Shown here: positions 41,631 through 49,982 of the stretch, one piece after another
Layout of the letters: each line of letters opens with the position of its first letter
How positions within the stretch are numbered: position 1 is the stretch's first letter
Source: Methylophaga sp. UBA3192
GTDB lineage: Bacteria; Pseudomonadota; Gammaproteobacteria; Nitrosococcales; Methylophagaceae
Length of the DNA stretch: 64,000 nucleotides
Direction of reading: 5' to 3'
Assembly: GCA_002363955.1 (NCBI GenBank)
Contig: DEXE01000003.1
Coordinates: forward strand, 23,511 to 87,510
Notes under the pieces: model-generated
Databases searched by the model: none
Seen by the model: the letters and a program-made list of their open reading frames with translations, nothing else
Told to the model about the DNA's origin: nothing
Program-made: the position numbers and the translations under genes

Positions 41631-41906
41631 ATGCGTTATTTAGTGACCTTGATTTTTCTGTGTGTCAGCGCAACGGCGCTGGCACAGGGAAAACAATTGC
41701 ACGATGCCAATTGTATGCAATGTCACGCGTCTTTGGCAGATGGCCAACCCAATTCAATCTATAGTCGATCGAATAGAGGGGTTAAAACACTGGATGGGTT
41801 GGAAAAACGGGTGGCAAATTGTGCGATTGCCGCCGATGTGAACTGGACCGCTGCTCAACAAAAGCAAGTTGTAGAGTATCTCAACAGTCAGTTTTACAAA
41901 TTCTGA
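41631..41906 (+). CDS. Small periplasmic c-type cytochrome
   Basis: A 91-residue precursor with a signal peptide (1-18, ending ATALAQ) and one haem-binding site CMQCH. Apart from that motif the mature chain has no methionine, so the usual distal Met ligand is missing. Instead VANCAIAADVNWT lies where the distal loop would be. It may be a high-spin or otherwise ligated cytochrome. It is translated directly after the M48 protease and probably in the same transcript; it converges on the diguanylate cyclase gene with no gap. Confidence 0.82.
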   Translation: MRYLVTLIFLCVSATALAQGKQLHDANCMQCHASLADGQPNSIYSRSNRGVKTLDGLEKRVANCAIAADVNWTAAQQKQVVEYLNSQFYKF

Positions 41907-42944
41907 TTAACGCAACGTAAGACAATTTCTGCCAGCGGCTTTTGATTCATATAAAGCGACATCGGCACGCTCGATAATATTCAATGAGGTATCACCAGGC
42001 TGATACTGACTCAACCCTACAGAAACAGTGACCATACCAATTGTTTCATCACTGTCTTTTTTCTTCAGATTACTGCTCGCCAGCTGTTGGCGAATCCTAT
42101 CGGCAATTTGCACGGCTTTATGTGAAGGGGTGTCGATAAAAATTAATGCCATCTCTTCTCCGCCAAAACGCGCTGCGATATGCGGTTTGTCTTCACAATG
42201 TTTTTTCAATATGCTGGCAAAAAACTGTAAGACTTTATCGCCGAGCAAGTGGCCGAATCTATCATTGACCTGTTTGAAATGATCGATATCAAATAAGGCG
42301 AGGCTGAATGTCGTTTCACTGTGCAGGCACAACTCACTTAATTCTTTATTCAGACAGGCACGATTCACCAGACCTGTTAAGCCATCAGTCTTCGCCTGCT
42401 CTTTAACGGCCTGTAATTCTTTCCTCAATTTAATAATTTCCTGACTGGTTTGCGCCAGTTCTTGTTTTAATTCGCTGCTTGACTGTCCCATTTTTCGTGT
42501 GTTGACAAGAATTTCAGCCAGTACTCCTTTAATCTCGGACAGATCTTGTGATTGTTCCAGTTTATTTTGTTGAAGTGCTAAATCTTCAGAAAAATCATCT
42601 GCAGCCAGTTCAACCCGATTAATTTGATTCATCGTGTTGTCGACGACCAGCCGGAGTCCATTATTGGTTGCCTCAAGCCTTTCTGGCATACCCATTAAAA
42701 CGTACTTTTCATAAAGCTGTTGAGTCAGTTCCGGGGTGATTTTCTCCTGTTGTTGCAATCGACTGTCAATGGCTTTCTTTAATGCCTGATTGGTCCCTGC
42801 CACATATTCGTACCAGACGGCGTAATTAACCGGGTTAACAGGTGTTTGGTGCTGATTGATAAAGGGTAGTGCACGGCGCAGGTTTTCAGAGGCCTGATGA
42901 AAAGGTTCAGTGTAAACGGGAGGGAATGAGGATGGCGTTGACAC
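41907..42944 (-). CDS. GGDEF-domain diguanylate cyclase
   Basis: A 345-residue soluble protein with an N-terminal helical/coiled-coil region (about 1-175) and a C-terminal GGDEF domain (about 180-345). The domain is entered by KTDGLTGLVNRACLNKEL and FDIDHFKQVNDRFGHLLGDK. The active-site motif is GGEEM, with Met replacing the usual Phe, and no RxxD inhibitory site precedes it. ALYESKAAGRNCLTLR closes the domain. The N-terminal region resembles that of other cytoplasmic cyclases with an unknown sensor. Catalytic activity is likely because the metal-binding residues are kept. Confidence 0.88.
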   Translation of the reverse strand: MSTPSSFPPVYTEPFHQASENLRRALPFINQHQTPVNPVNYAVWYEYVAGTNQALKKAIDSRLQQQEKITPELTQQLYEKYVLMGMPERLEATNNGLRLVVDNTMNQINRVELAADDFSEDLALQQNKLEQSQDLSEIKGVLAEILVNTRKMGQSSSELKQELAQTSQEIIKLRKELQAVKEQAKTDGLTGLVNRACLNKELSELCLHSETTFSLALFDIDHFKQVNDRFGHLLGDKVLQFFASILKKHCEDKPHIAARFGGEEMALIFIDTPSHKAVQIADRIRQQLASSNLKKKDSDETIGMVTVSVGLSQYQPGDTSLNIIERADVALYESKAAGRNCLTLR

Positions 42945-43336
42945 AAAATATCCTTACTTAGTGAAGGTTGTCCAAGTTAATCCAGCTTAAATTAAAACCG
43001 TATCAATCATTTAACTATTTGAGATGAATTAGCCACAGGGCTGGTAGGGAATAATAAACAAACTATTGTAAAAAACAAAGCAAACTATTATGCAGTGACA
43101 AATAACAGAACAAAGTTGGAATGAGGCATGACAAACTTCTCCTCGTAATAAATTCAATTAAAAACCAGTTCTGATTAATGAAGATAGAATGATCACAATA
43201 TGACCATTACGGCAGAAAACAAGCCGCAGATGATGTCGGGAACTGGTTAATGGATCTGCATGATAACCTGTTAAGGTAGATAATCAACCAAAGCTGACAC
43301 ATCCCGAAACAGTCAGACATATGAGTCAGATGCGGG
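42945..43336. other. Intergenic stretch without recognisable gene
   Basis: About 390 bp, AT-rich, between the diguanylate cyclase start and the stop of the universal stress gene. I see no ORF with a ribosome site, no tRNA and no member of the repeat family. A short direct repeat, CAAACTATT, occurs twice near 43060-43095. The cyclase promoter must lie in the left part. Confidence 0.5.
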
Positions 43337-43783
43337 TTAGTTTTCGTCCAGCAATCTGACGGCCAATACATCGCAACGGGCATGATGCAGAATAGCGTTG
43401 GCTGTTGAACCTAGCAGCATTTTAATTCCTTTGCGACCATGAGATCCCACGACGATCAGATCGACATTATTTTCTTCGGCAATACGCACAATGTCTCGTC
43501 CCGGACTGCCATATTCAATCCATTGATTGTTGGGGGCGATCTCAAATTTTTGTCCCAAAGCGGATAATTGTTTTTTACCGGCATCGAGTAATGCTTCGCG
43601 CATATCCGCATCAACGCTGATCATTGGCTCATAGGCAAAATCGGTGAGTGGGAAATCTTCAACAATATGACATAAGCTCAAACGGGTATTGTTAGCGGCT
43701 GCCAGTGCCTTGGCGCGATGAATCACCATGTCGGTATGGTTGGAAAAATCAGCTGCAATCAAAATATGTTGATAAAGGGCCAT
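43337..43783 (-). CDS. Universal stress protein A family
   Basis: A 148-residue UspA-domain protein. It begins ALYQHILIAADFSNHTDMVIHRA and ends with the ATP-binding motif VVGSHGRKGIKMLLGSTANAIL (G-2X-G-9X-G(S/T)), so it is of the nucleotide-binding type. ATG 43783 has AGGAG 8 nt upstream; an earlier ATG at 43807 would lie upstream of that site. It follows trxB on the same strand with a hairpin between them. A role in stress survival is inferred from the family. Confidence 0.92.
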   Translation of the reverse strand: MALYQHILIAADFSNHTDMVIHRAKALAAANNTRLSLCHIVEDFPLTDFAYEPMISVDADMREALLDAGKKQLSALGQKFEIAPNNQWIEYGSPGRDIVRIAEENNVDLIVVGSHGRKGIKMLLGSTANAILHHARCDVLAVRLLDEN

Positions 43784-43805
43784 TGGTATTTCTCCTAAAA
43801 GATGC

Positions 43806-43831
43806 ATAAGGCAGGACAGGGCCTGCCTTAT
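43806..43831 (-). other. Hairpin between trxB and the universal stress gene
   Basis: A perfect 10-bp inverted repeat (ATAAGGCAGG with CCTGCCTTAT) and a 6-nt loop lies 6 bp after the trxB stop. On the minus strand it is followed by GCATCTTTT, a weak T tract. It may be a leaky terminator or a stabilising 3' end that still allows read-through into the stress gene. Confidence 0.5.
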
Positions 43832-43836
43832 CAGTT

Positions 43837-44775
43837 TTATTTTTCACTTTCCAGAAAACGTTCAGCATCCAGTGCTGCCATACAGCCAGCGCCAGCAGAA
43901 GTAATTGCCTGACGATAAATAGGGTCCGAAACGTCACCTGCAGCAAATACACCAGGAATACTGGTTTGAGTGCCTTTTTTGAGAATTATGTAGTCATGCT
44001 GCATTTCCAGCTGACCTTTAAACATAGAGGTATTCGGCTGATGACCAATGGCAATAAAGACACCTTGAACGGCAATTTCCTGTGTTTTTTCAGACTCGGT
44101 ACTTTTAACTCGAATGCCAGTCACACCGGCATCGTCACCTAAAACTTCATCAAGTGTGTGATTCCAGAGAATTTCCACATTACCTGTTTCGGCCTTTTTC
44201 AGTAACTGATTACTGAGGATCTTTTCACTGCGGAAGCTGTCACGACGATGGATTACAGTGACTTTTGAAGCGATGTTCGATAAATACAATGCTTCTTCTA
44301 CGGCGGTATTACCACCACCGATAACGGCGACGGGCTGATTTTTATAGAAAAAACCATCACAGGTAGCACAGGCAGAGACACCGCGGCCTTTAAAGGCTTC
44401 TTCAGAATCCATGCCCAGATATTTTGCTGAAGCACCAGTGGCAATAATCAATGCATCGGCCGTATATTCACCGGCGTCGCCGATTAATTTGAATGGGCGC
44501 TGGCTTAAATCAGCTGTATGGATATGATCAAAAATAATGTCGGTGCCAAAACGTTCTGCATGTTTCTGCATACGTTGCATCAACTCCGGCCCTTGCACAC
44601 CATCAGCATCACCAGGCCAGTTATCGACATCAGTCGTTGTCGTTAATTGACCACCTTGTTCAATACCAGTGATTAATACAGGATCTAAAGCAGCACGAGC
44701 AGCATAAACCGCGGCTGTATAACCAGCTGGGCCTGAACCCAGAATCAGTAGTCGGCAGTGTTTGCTGTCCGCCAT
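43837..44775 (-). CDS. trxB: Thioredoxin reductase
   Basis: An NADPH-dependent flavoenzyme that keeps thioredoxin reduced. The 312-residue protein has an FAD site ILGSGPAGYTAAVYAARA (11-28), the redox-active CATC at 136-139, an NADPH site VIGGGNTAVEEALYLS and the end motif GVFAAGDVSDPIYRQAITSAG. ATG 44775 is chosen because GGGAG lies upstream and the N-terminus fits the family; 44847 would add 24 unrelated residues. It diverges from ftsK, a common arrangement. Confidence 0.97.
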   Translation of the reverse strand: MADSKHCRLLILGSGPAGYTAAVYAARAALDPVLITGIEQGGQLTTTTDVDNWPGDADGVQGPELMQRMQKHAERFGTDIIFDHIHTADLSQRPFKLIGDAGEYTADALIIATGASAKYLGMDSEEAFKGRGVSACATCDGFFYKNQPVAVIGGGNTAVEEALYLSNIASKVTVIHRRDSFRSEKILSNQLLKKAETGNVEILWNHTLDEVLGDDAGVTGIRVKSTESEKTQEIAVQGVFIAIGHQPNTSMFKGQLEMQHDYIILKKGTQTSIPGVFAAGDVSDPIYRQAITSAGAGCMAALDAERFLESEK

Positions 44776-44909
44776 AAGTGTATCTCCCAGTATCGAATAA
44801 AAAACGAATAGATTAGAGTACTCATTGCTTTGCCTTTGGACAAGCATCAGCTGCTAAAACCTGTGTTAGAATTTGCGCTTAATCAATTGGCTTCATTGGA
44901 ATTATCACA

Positions 44910-47207
44910 TTGGCACAAGCGACACGGGCAAACGACAAAAATAAACAGGATGTCACCGCTGGCGCAGTCGGATTCAGACTTCGTGAAGCGGCACTGATTC
45001 TGGCGCTCGCATTAGCGGCTTATTTATTACTGTCTTTAGTAACCTACGAACCTACCGACCCCGGCTGGTCAACCACCGGAACAGATGATCTGATTGCCAA
45101 TCGCGGTGGTATTGTCGGCGCATGGCTTGCGGATGCTTTGTTATACGGATTTGGCTTTCCTGCCTATCTGGCTCCGTTAATGTTGGGATTCAGTGGATGG
45201 CTTTTATTCAGTTGGGGTAAACGTGCTGATGGTGACGATGCCTTGCATTTCTGGGTGTTGAAATCCGTTGGTCTGGTCATGGCATTGGCTGCGGCCAGTG
45301 GTTTGTCTTCCCTGAGCTTGATGGATTACGCTGAGTTATTGCCTTTGGGGTCTGGCGGAGTATTGGGGGAAGTAGTAGGCCATGGTTTTGAATCGGTATT
45401 TGGTGCTTCCGGTACCAGTTTATTACTATTAGCCTTGTTGCTGACGGGGGTAACATTATTCACTGGCCTGTCCTGGCTGATGGTGATTGATCGTCTCGGT
45501 GCAATCGCGATGGTGGTACTGATTCATATTGCTCGCTGGAGCCGTGAATTAAAAGAAAATCTGCAGGTGCGTCGCACCCGCCAGCAACGTGAAGAAAGCT
45601 TTATTGCGCAGAAAGAAAAAATGCAGCACAAAGCCAAGGTGAGAGTAGAACCTCAGCTACAGGTTAAAGAATTAAGCAAACGCGAAGAAAAAGAGCGGCA
45701 ACAGCCGTTATTTGAAACTGCTGATGCTCCGGGTATGCCCACCTTGTCTTTACTGGATTTGCCCAAAGCTGTGGCTGCCGGTTACAGCGAAGAAGTATTG
45801 CAAGCCTTGTCACGTCTGGTGGAGCTGAAGTTAAAAGATTTCGGCGTAGAAGTTCAGGTCGTTGAAGTTCAGCCGGGACCGGTGGTGACCCGGTTTGAAT
45901 TACAACCGGCAGCCGGTATTAAAGTCAGTCGTATCAGTGGTCTGGCAAAAGATCTGGCCAGAGCATTATCTATCAGCAGTGTGCGTATCGTTGAGGTTAT
46001 TCCGGGTAAACCGGTGGTCGGACTGGAAATTCCCAATGAAATTCGCGAAGTGGTTCGCTTACGCGAAATTCTGGCCTGTAGTGATTATGAAAACAGCAAA
46101 TCACCATTAGTGATGGCTTTGGGCAAAGATATTGCGGGTAGACCTGTCGTTGCGAATCTTGAAAAAATGCCGCATTTATTAGTGGCAGGTACGACTGGCT
46201 CCGGTAAGTCTGTTGCAGTTAATGCGATGATTTTGAGCCTGTTATACAAAGCCACACCTAAAGAGGTTCGCCTGATCATGGTCGATCCGAAGATGCTGGA
46301 ATTATCGATTTACGAGGATATTCCGCATTTGTTGACACCTGTTGTGACCGATATGAAAGAAGCCGCCAATGCATTGCGTTGGTGTGTTGCGGAAATGGAA
46401 CGCCGTTATCCTCTAATGGCCGCCCTGGGTGTTCGGAATATCGCTGGCTATAACAAAAAAGTTCAGGATGCCATTGATAGTGGTGAACCGATTCCGGATC
46501 CCATGGCAGAAGTATTGCCCGGTGAACCCATCCCAACGCTTGAGACGTTACCGTTTATCGTGGTTATTATTGACGAATTAGCCGATATGATGATGGTGGT
46601 TGGCAAGCAGGTTGAAGAACTGATTGCCCGTCTGGCGCAAAAAGCACGTGCTGCCGGAATCCATTTGATTCTGGCCACGCAAAGACCTTCGGTAGATGTT
46701 ATTACCGGATTGATTAAAGCCAATATTCCGACCCGAATGGCGTTTCAGGTGTCATCACGTATCGATTCGCGGACCATTCTGGATCAGATGGGCGCCGAGC
46801 AATTATTGGGACAGGGCGATATGCTGTATTTACCGCCTGGCAGTGGCTTGCCGGAGCGGGTGCACGGTGCCTTTGTAGACGATCATGAAGTACATGCGGT
46901 GGTCGATTTCCTGAAAACGCAGGGTGGTCCGAATTATCTGGAAGAGATTACGCAGGACAATACCGATGATGGCGACAGTGCAGGCGTTGGTGACGCCAGC
47001 GATGGTGAAACCGACCCCCTTTACGATCAAGCTGTGCAAATTGTTACCGAAAGCCGCCGTGCCTCTGTTTCCGGTGTGCAGCGTCGATTGAAAATCGGTT
47101 ATAACCGCGCTGCACGAATTGTTGAAGCGATGGAAGCTGCCGGAGTGGTTTCTGCGATGCAAACTAACGGTAGTCGAGAAGTATTGGCGCCACCGCCACG
47201 CAATTAG
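44910..47207 (+). CDS. ftsK: DNA translocase FtsK
   Basis: A septal DNA pump for chromosome dimer resolution and segregation. It has 765 residues, starting at TTG (ribosome site GGA). The N-terminus has four membrane helices (about 25-45, 72-95, 110-130 and 165-205), and the linker is short. The motor has the alpha domain (LELKLKDFGVEVQVVEVQPG), Walker A GTTGSGKS at about 427-434, Walker B IVVIIDELADMMM and RPSVDVITGLIKANIPTRMA. The C-terminal winged-helix gamma domain (SGVQRRLKIGYNRAARIVE) reads KOPS sites. Confidence 0.96.
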   Translation: MAQATRANDKNKQDVTAGAVGFRLREAALILALALAAYLLLSLVTYEPTDPGWSTTGTDDLIANRGGIVGAWLADALLYGFGFPAYLAPLMLGFSGWLLFSWGKRADGDDALHFWVLKSVGLVMALAAASGLSSLSLMDYAELLPLGSGGVLGEVVGHGFESVFGASGTSLLLLALLLTGVTLFTGLSWLMVIDRLGAIAMVVLIHIARWSRELKENLQVRRTRQQREESFIAQKEKMQHKAKVRVEPQLQVKELSKREEKERQQPLFETADAPGMPTLSLLDLPKAVAAGYSEEVLQALSRLVELKLKDFGVEVQVVEVQPGPVVTRFELQPAAGIKVSRISGLAKDLARALSISSVRIVEVIPGKPVVGLEIPNEIREVVRLREILACSDYENSKSPLVMALGKDIAGRPVVANLEKMPHLLVAGTTGSGKSVAVNAMILSLLYKATPKEVRLIMVDPKMLELSIYEDIPHLLTPVVTDMKEAANALRWCVAEMERRYPLMAALGVRNIAGYNKKVQDAIDSGEPIPDPMAEVLPGEPIPTLETLPFIVVIIDELADMMMVVGKQVEELIARLAQKARAAGIHLILATQRPSVDVITGLIKANIPTRMAFQVSSRIDSRTILDQMGAEQLLGQGDMLYLPPGSGLPERVHGAFVDDHEVHAVVDFLKTQGGPNYLEEITQDNTDDGDSAGVGDASDGETDPLYDQAVQIVTESRRASVSGVQRRLKIGYNRAARIVEAMEAAGVVSAMQTNGSREVLAPPPRN

Positions 47208-47260
47208 TTGCTGCATTAAGTGTCCAAGGGATTGTCGTGAAACAATTTGGAGTAAAAATA

Positions 47261-47893
47261 ATGATAAAACGCTGTGCAACACAGTGGTTGCTGCTTGGAG
47301 GGTTAATTCTGCCGACATTGACGTTTGCAGAATCAGCTATCGATAAGCTTAATGCGTTTGTTCTGGAGGTGACCCGGTTGGAAGCCAACTTCCAGCAGAC
47401 GGTAATTGATACCGATGGTCAGGTAGTGGAAGAAGCCACCGGCCAGTTTTTATTATCCAGGCCGGGAAAATTTCGTTGGGATTATGACACGCCTTTTCCA
47501 CAACAAATTGTTGCTGATGGTGAGCGGATCTGGTTTTACGATGTCGACTTAGAACAGATTACGGTCAAGCTGCAGGATGAAGCTTTAGCGGAAACCCCTG
47601 CCGGATTACTGTCAGGAAATACCCTGCCGGAAGCGGAATATAATATTCGTGAACTGGAATCGGAAGATGAACTGCAATGGGTTCGACTGGTGCCAAAAGA
47701 GGCTGATAATACCTATCAAACGGTTGCTTTGGCTTTTGATGCCAATGGCATTCGCGAAATGCTGATGGTTGATAGTTTTGATCAGCGAACTCGCCTGGTG
47801 TTCAGCGATATTAAAATTAATGCGGATTTACCGGCTTCGCGTTTTGAATTTACGGCGCCGCCTGGCGTTGATGTGGTAGGTGATATTCCTTAA
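47261..47893 (+). CDS. lolA: Outer-membrane lipoprotein carrier protein LolA
   Basis: The periplasmic shuttle that takes lipoproteins from LolCDE to LolB. From ATG 47261 (GGAG 8 nt upstream) it has 210 residues, with a signal peptide ending LTFAES and EANFQQTVIDTDGQVVEEATG, FLLSRPGKFRWDYDTPFPQQ and IWFYDVDLEQITV typical of LolA. An ATG at 47237 would place extra residues before the signal peptide. It lies between ftsK and rarA, the conserved order, and its TAA overlaps the rarA start as TAATG. Confidence 0.95.
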   Translation: MIKRCATQWLLLGGLILPTLTFAESAIDKLNAFVLEVTRLEANFQQTVIDTDGQVVEEATGQFLLSRPGKFRWDYDTPFPQQIVADGERIWFYDVDLEQITVKLQDEALAETPAGLLSGNTLPEAEYNIRELESEDELQWVRLVPKEADNTYQTVALAFDANGIREMLMVDSFDQRTRLVFSDIKINADLPASRFEFTAPPGVDVVGDIP

Positions 47894-49215
47894 TGAGTCT
47901 GTTTGACAATCTGCATCCACAGGTCGGCCGTCCATTGGCTGACCGGATGCGGCCGCAAACGCTTGATGAATATATCGGCCAGCAACATTTACTGGCTGAA
48001 GGCAAACCGTTAAGGCAGGCGATTGCCACGGGACAGCCGCACTCAATGATTTTCTGGGGGCCACCGGGTACCGGAAAAACCACGCTGGCAAGATTAATTG
48101 CCGGTTATTGCGATGCTGAGTTTATCAGCATCTCCGCGGTATTAGCTGGTGTGAAAGAGGTGAGGGAAGCGGTTACCCGAGCCAAGCAGTTGCAACAGGA
48201 ACGTGGTCGTCGGACCATGTTGTTTGTGGATGAAGTACACCGTTTTAACAAGTCCCAGCAGGATGCTTTTTTACCCTACGTTGAGGACGGCACATTTACC
48301 TTTATTGGTGCCACCACCGAAAATCCCTCATTTGAATTAAATAACGCCTTGTTATCACGAGCCCGCGTCTATGTGCTCAAGTCATTGGAAATAAACGATT
48401 TAAAGCTGATCATTGAGCGGGCAATGCAGGATGGAATTCGCGGGCTTGCCGGTCGGAATATCAAGCTGGATGACAGACTTCGTGAACAATTGGCACAGGC
48501 CGCGGACGGTGATGGACGGCGGGTATTGAATCTGCTGGAAATCGCCGTTGATCTGGCGGATAGCAAACAGCAAACCGAAGTAGATGAAACTGACCTGGCC
48601 GAAGTATTATCGGGCACATTACGACGCTTTGATAAGGGCGGTGAAGCTTTTTACGACCAGATTTCTGCCTTACATAAATCGGTTCGTGGTTCTTCACCGG
48701 ACGGAGCCTTGTATTGGCTGTGCCGGATGCTTGATGGGGGCTGTGATCCGGTTTATCTGATGCGGCGCATTGTTCGAATGGCAGTTGAAGATATTGGTAA
48801 TGCGGATCCGCGAGGATTACGTATCGCTCTGGATGCATGGGAGAGCTTTGATAAATTGGGCCGTCCCGAAGGCGAGCTCGCAATTGCTCAAGCGGTGGTG
48901 TATCTGGCCAGTGCGCCTAAAAGTAATGCAGTGTATACCGCCTTTAAAGCGGCGATGCAGGATGCCAAAAACTTTGGCTCTGCAGAGGTACCACTGCATT
49001 TACGTAACGCGCCGACCAAACTGATGAAAGAACTGGATTACGGTAAGGAATACCGTTACGCCCATGATGAACCGGATGCTTATGCGGCGGGGGAAAACTA
49101 TTTCCCGGAAAGCATGCCGCAACGGCAATATTATCAGCCGGTCAATCGCGGTCTGGAAATCAAGATTGCCGAAAAGCTGGCGCACCTCAGAGAGCTGGAT
49201 AAACAGCGCCGTTAG
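47893..49215 (+). CDS. rarA: Replication-associated recombination protein A (AAA+ ATPase)
   Basis: A clamp-loader-like AAA+ ATPase acting at stalled forks. The 440-residue protein begins LADRMRPQTLDEYIGQQHLL. Walker A is GPPGTGKT at 56-63, Walker B LFVDEVHRFNKSQQDAFLP, sensor 1 FIGATTENPSF and the arginine finger LLSRARVYVL. The C-terminal tetramerisation part includes HKSVRGSSPDGALYWLCRML and KNFGSAEVPLHLRNAPTKLM. Translationally coupled to lolA. Confidence 0.97.
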   Translation: MSLFDNLHPQVGRPLADRMRPQTLDEYIGQQHLLAEGKPLRQAIATGQPHSMIFWGPPGTGKTTLARLIAGYCDAEFISISAVLAGVKEVREAVTRAKQLQQERGRRTMLFVDEVHRFNKSQQDAFLPYVEDGTFTFIGATTENPSFELNNALLSRARVYVLKSLEINDLKLIIERAMQDGIRGLAGRNIKLDDRLREQLAQAADGDGRRVLNLLEIAVDLADSKQQTEVDETDLAEVLSGTLRRFDKGGEAFYDQISALHKSVRGSSPDGALYWLCRMLDGGCDPVYLMRRIVRMAVEDIGNADPRGLRIALDAWESFDKLGRPEGELAIAQAVVYLASAPKSNAVYTAFKAAMQDAKNFGSAEVPLHLRNAPTKLMKELDYGKEYRYAHDEPDAYAAGENYFPESMPQRQYYQPVNRGLEIKIAEKLAHLRELDKQRR

Positions 49216-49220
49216 CAAAT

Positions 49221-49976
49221 TTAACGGGTGTAAATATCGTAACGGGTATTTTTGCTTTCAATACTGACATGCGGTTGTTGGTTGGCAAAAAACTCGGCCC
49301 CCTTTGGCCGCTTGACGGCAACTCGTTTCAACGCGACGTCACGCGACACAGTGAGTAATTCTGAACTATTGCTGTCAGGCCCCACCAGCTGATGTAAAAG
49401 CTGCATTTCCTTTTTGACCAACGCGGATTTATCTCGTGAGGGATACATCGGGTCAAGGTAAACCACATCGGGTCTGTCAGTATCGGAAAGGCCCGCTAAA
49501 TAATCAATGGCATTACCTTGATGTAATTGCATGCGTGAAATGATTTCAGTGACGGCTTTATCGTCCATAGCCCGCTGTAGCGCATCAGCCAGTAAGGCAG
49601 CCATGACAGGGTTTTGTTCAATCAATGTGACCCGGCAGCCTAAACTGGCAAGTACAAAAGCATCTCTGCCAAAGCCTGCTGTTGCATCAATAATATAAGG
49701 TGTAGCGCCTTTTTTAAGGCCAACTGCTTTGGCTAAGGGTTGCCCCCGCCCGCCACCAAACTGCCGGCGGTGCTGGTATTTACCTGCGGTGAAATCTATG
49801 AAAATCGGGCCGCCAATTTCCGGTACGCGAAGTTCAAGTCGTGAAGGCGAAAGCACCAGCTGAGCGCTCTGGATATCGAGCGGAGCGACTGGCAAGCCTA
49901 AACCATCAGCAAGCAGAACCGCTTTATCATCAAGCTCTGCGTTGGTTACTGCCAAAGAATGTATCTGCACGGTCAC
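49221..49976 (-). CDS. rsmJ: 16S rRNA (guanine1516-N2)-methyltransferase
   Basis: A SAM-dependent enzyme that methylates G1516 in helix 45 of 16S rRNA. The 251-residue protein has DFTAGKYQHRRQFGGGRGQP, AVGLKKGATPYIIDATAGFG (SAM loop), DAFVLASLGCRVTLIEQNP and VYLDPMYPSRDKSALVKKEM, all characteristic of RsmJ/YhiQ. It converges on rarA with 5 bp between stops and follows the YVTN gene on the same strand by 6 bp. Confidence 0.95.
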   Translation of the reverse strand: MTVQIHSLAVTNAELDDKAVLLADGLGLPVAPLDIQSAQLVLSPSRLELRVPEIGGPIFIDFTAGKYQHRRQFGGGRGQPLAKAVGLKKGATPYIIDATAGFGRDAFVLASLGCRVTLIEQNPVMAALLADALQRAMDDKAVTEIISRMQLHQGNAIDYLAGLSDTDRPDVVYLDPMYPSRDKSALVKKEMQLLHQLVGPDSNSSELLTVSRDVALKRVAVKRPKGAEFFANQQPHVSIESKNTRYDIYTR

Positions 49977-49982
49977 AGAATA

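Noticed and set aside
42945..43336. Small RNA or peptide gene in the gap before the universal stress gene
   Set aside because: No promoter-terminator pair and no ORF with a ribosome site; weak hairpins only.
46830..47318. 162-codon minus-strand ORF across the ftsK 3' end and lolA start
   Set aside because: Antisense to two strongly supported genes and composition of a frame shadow.
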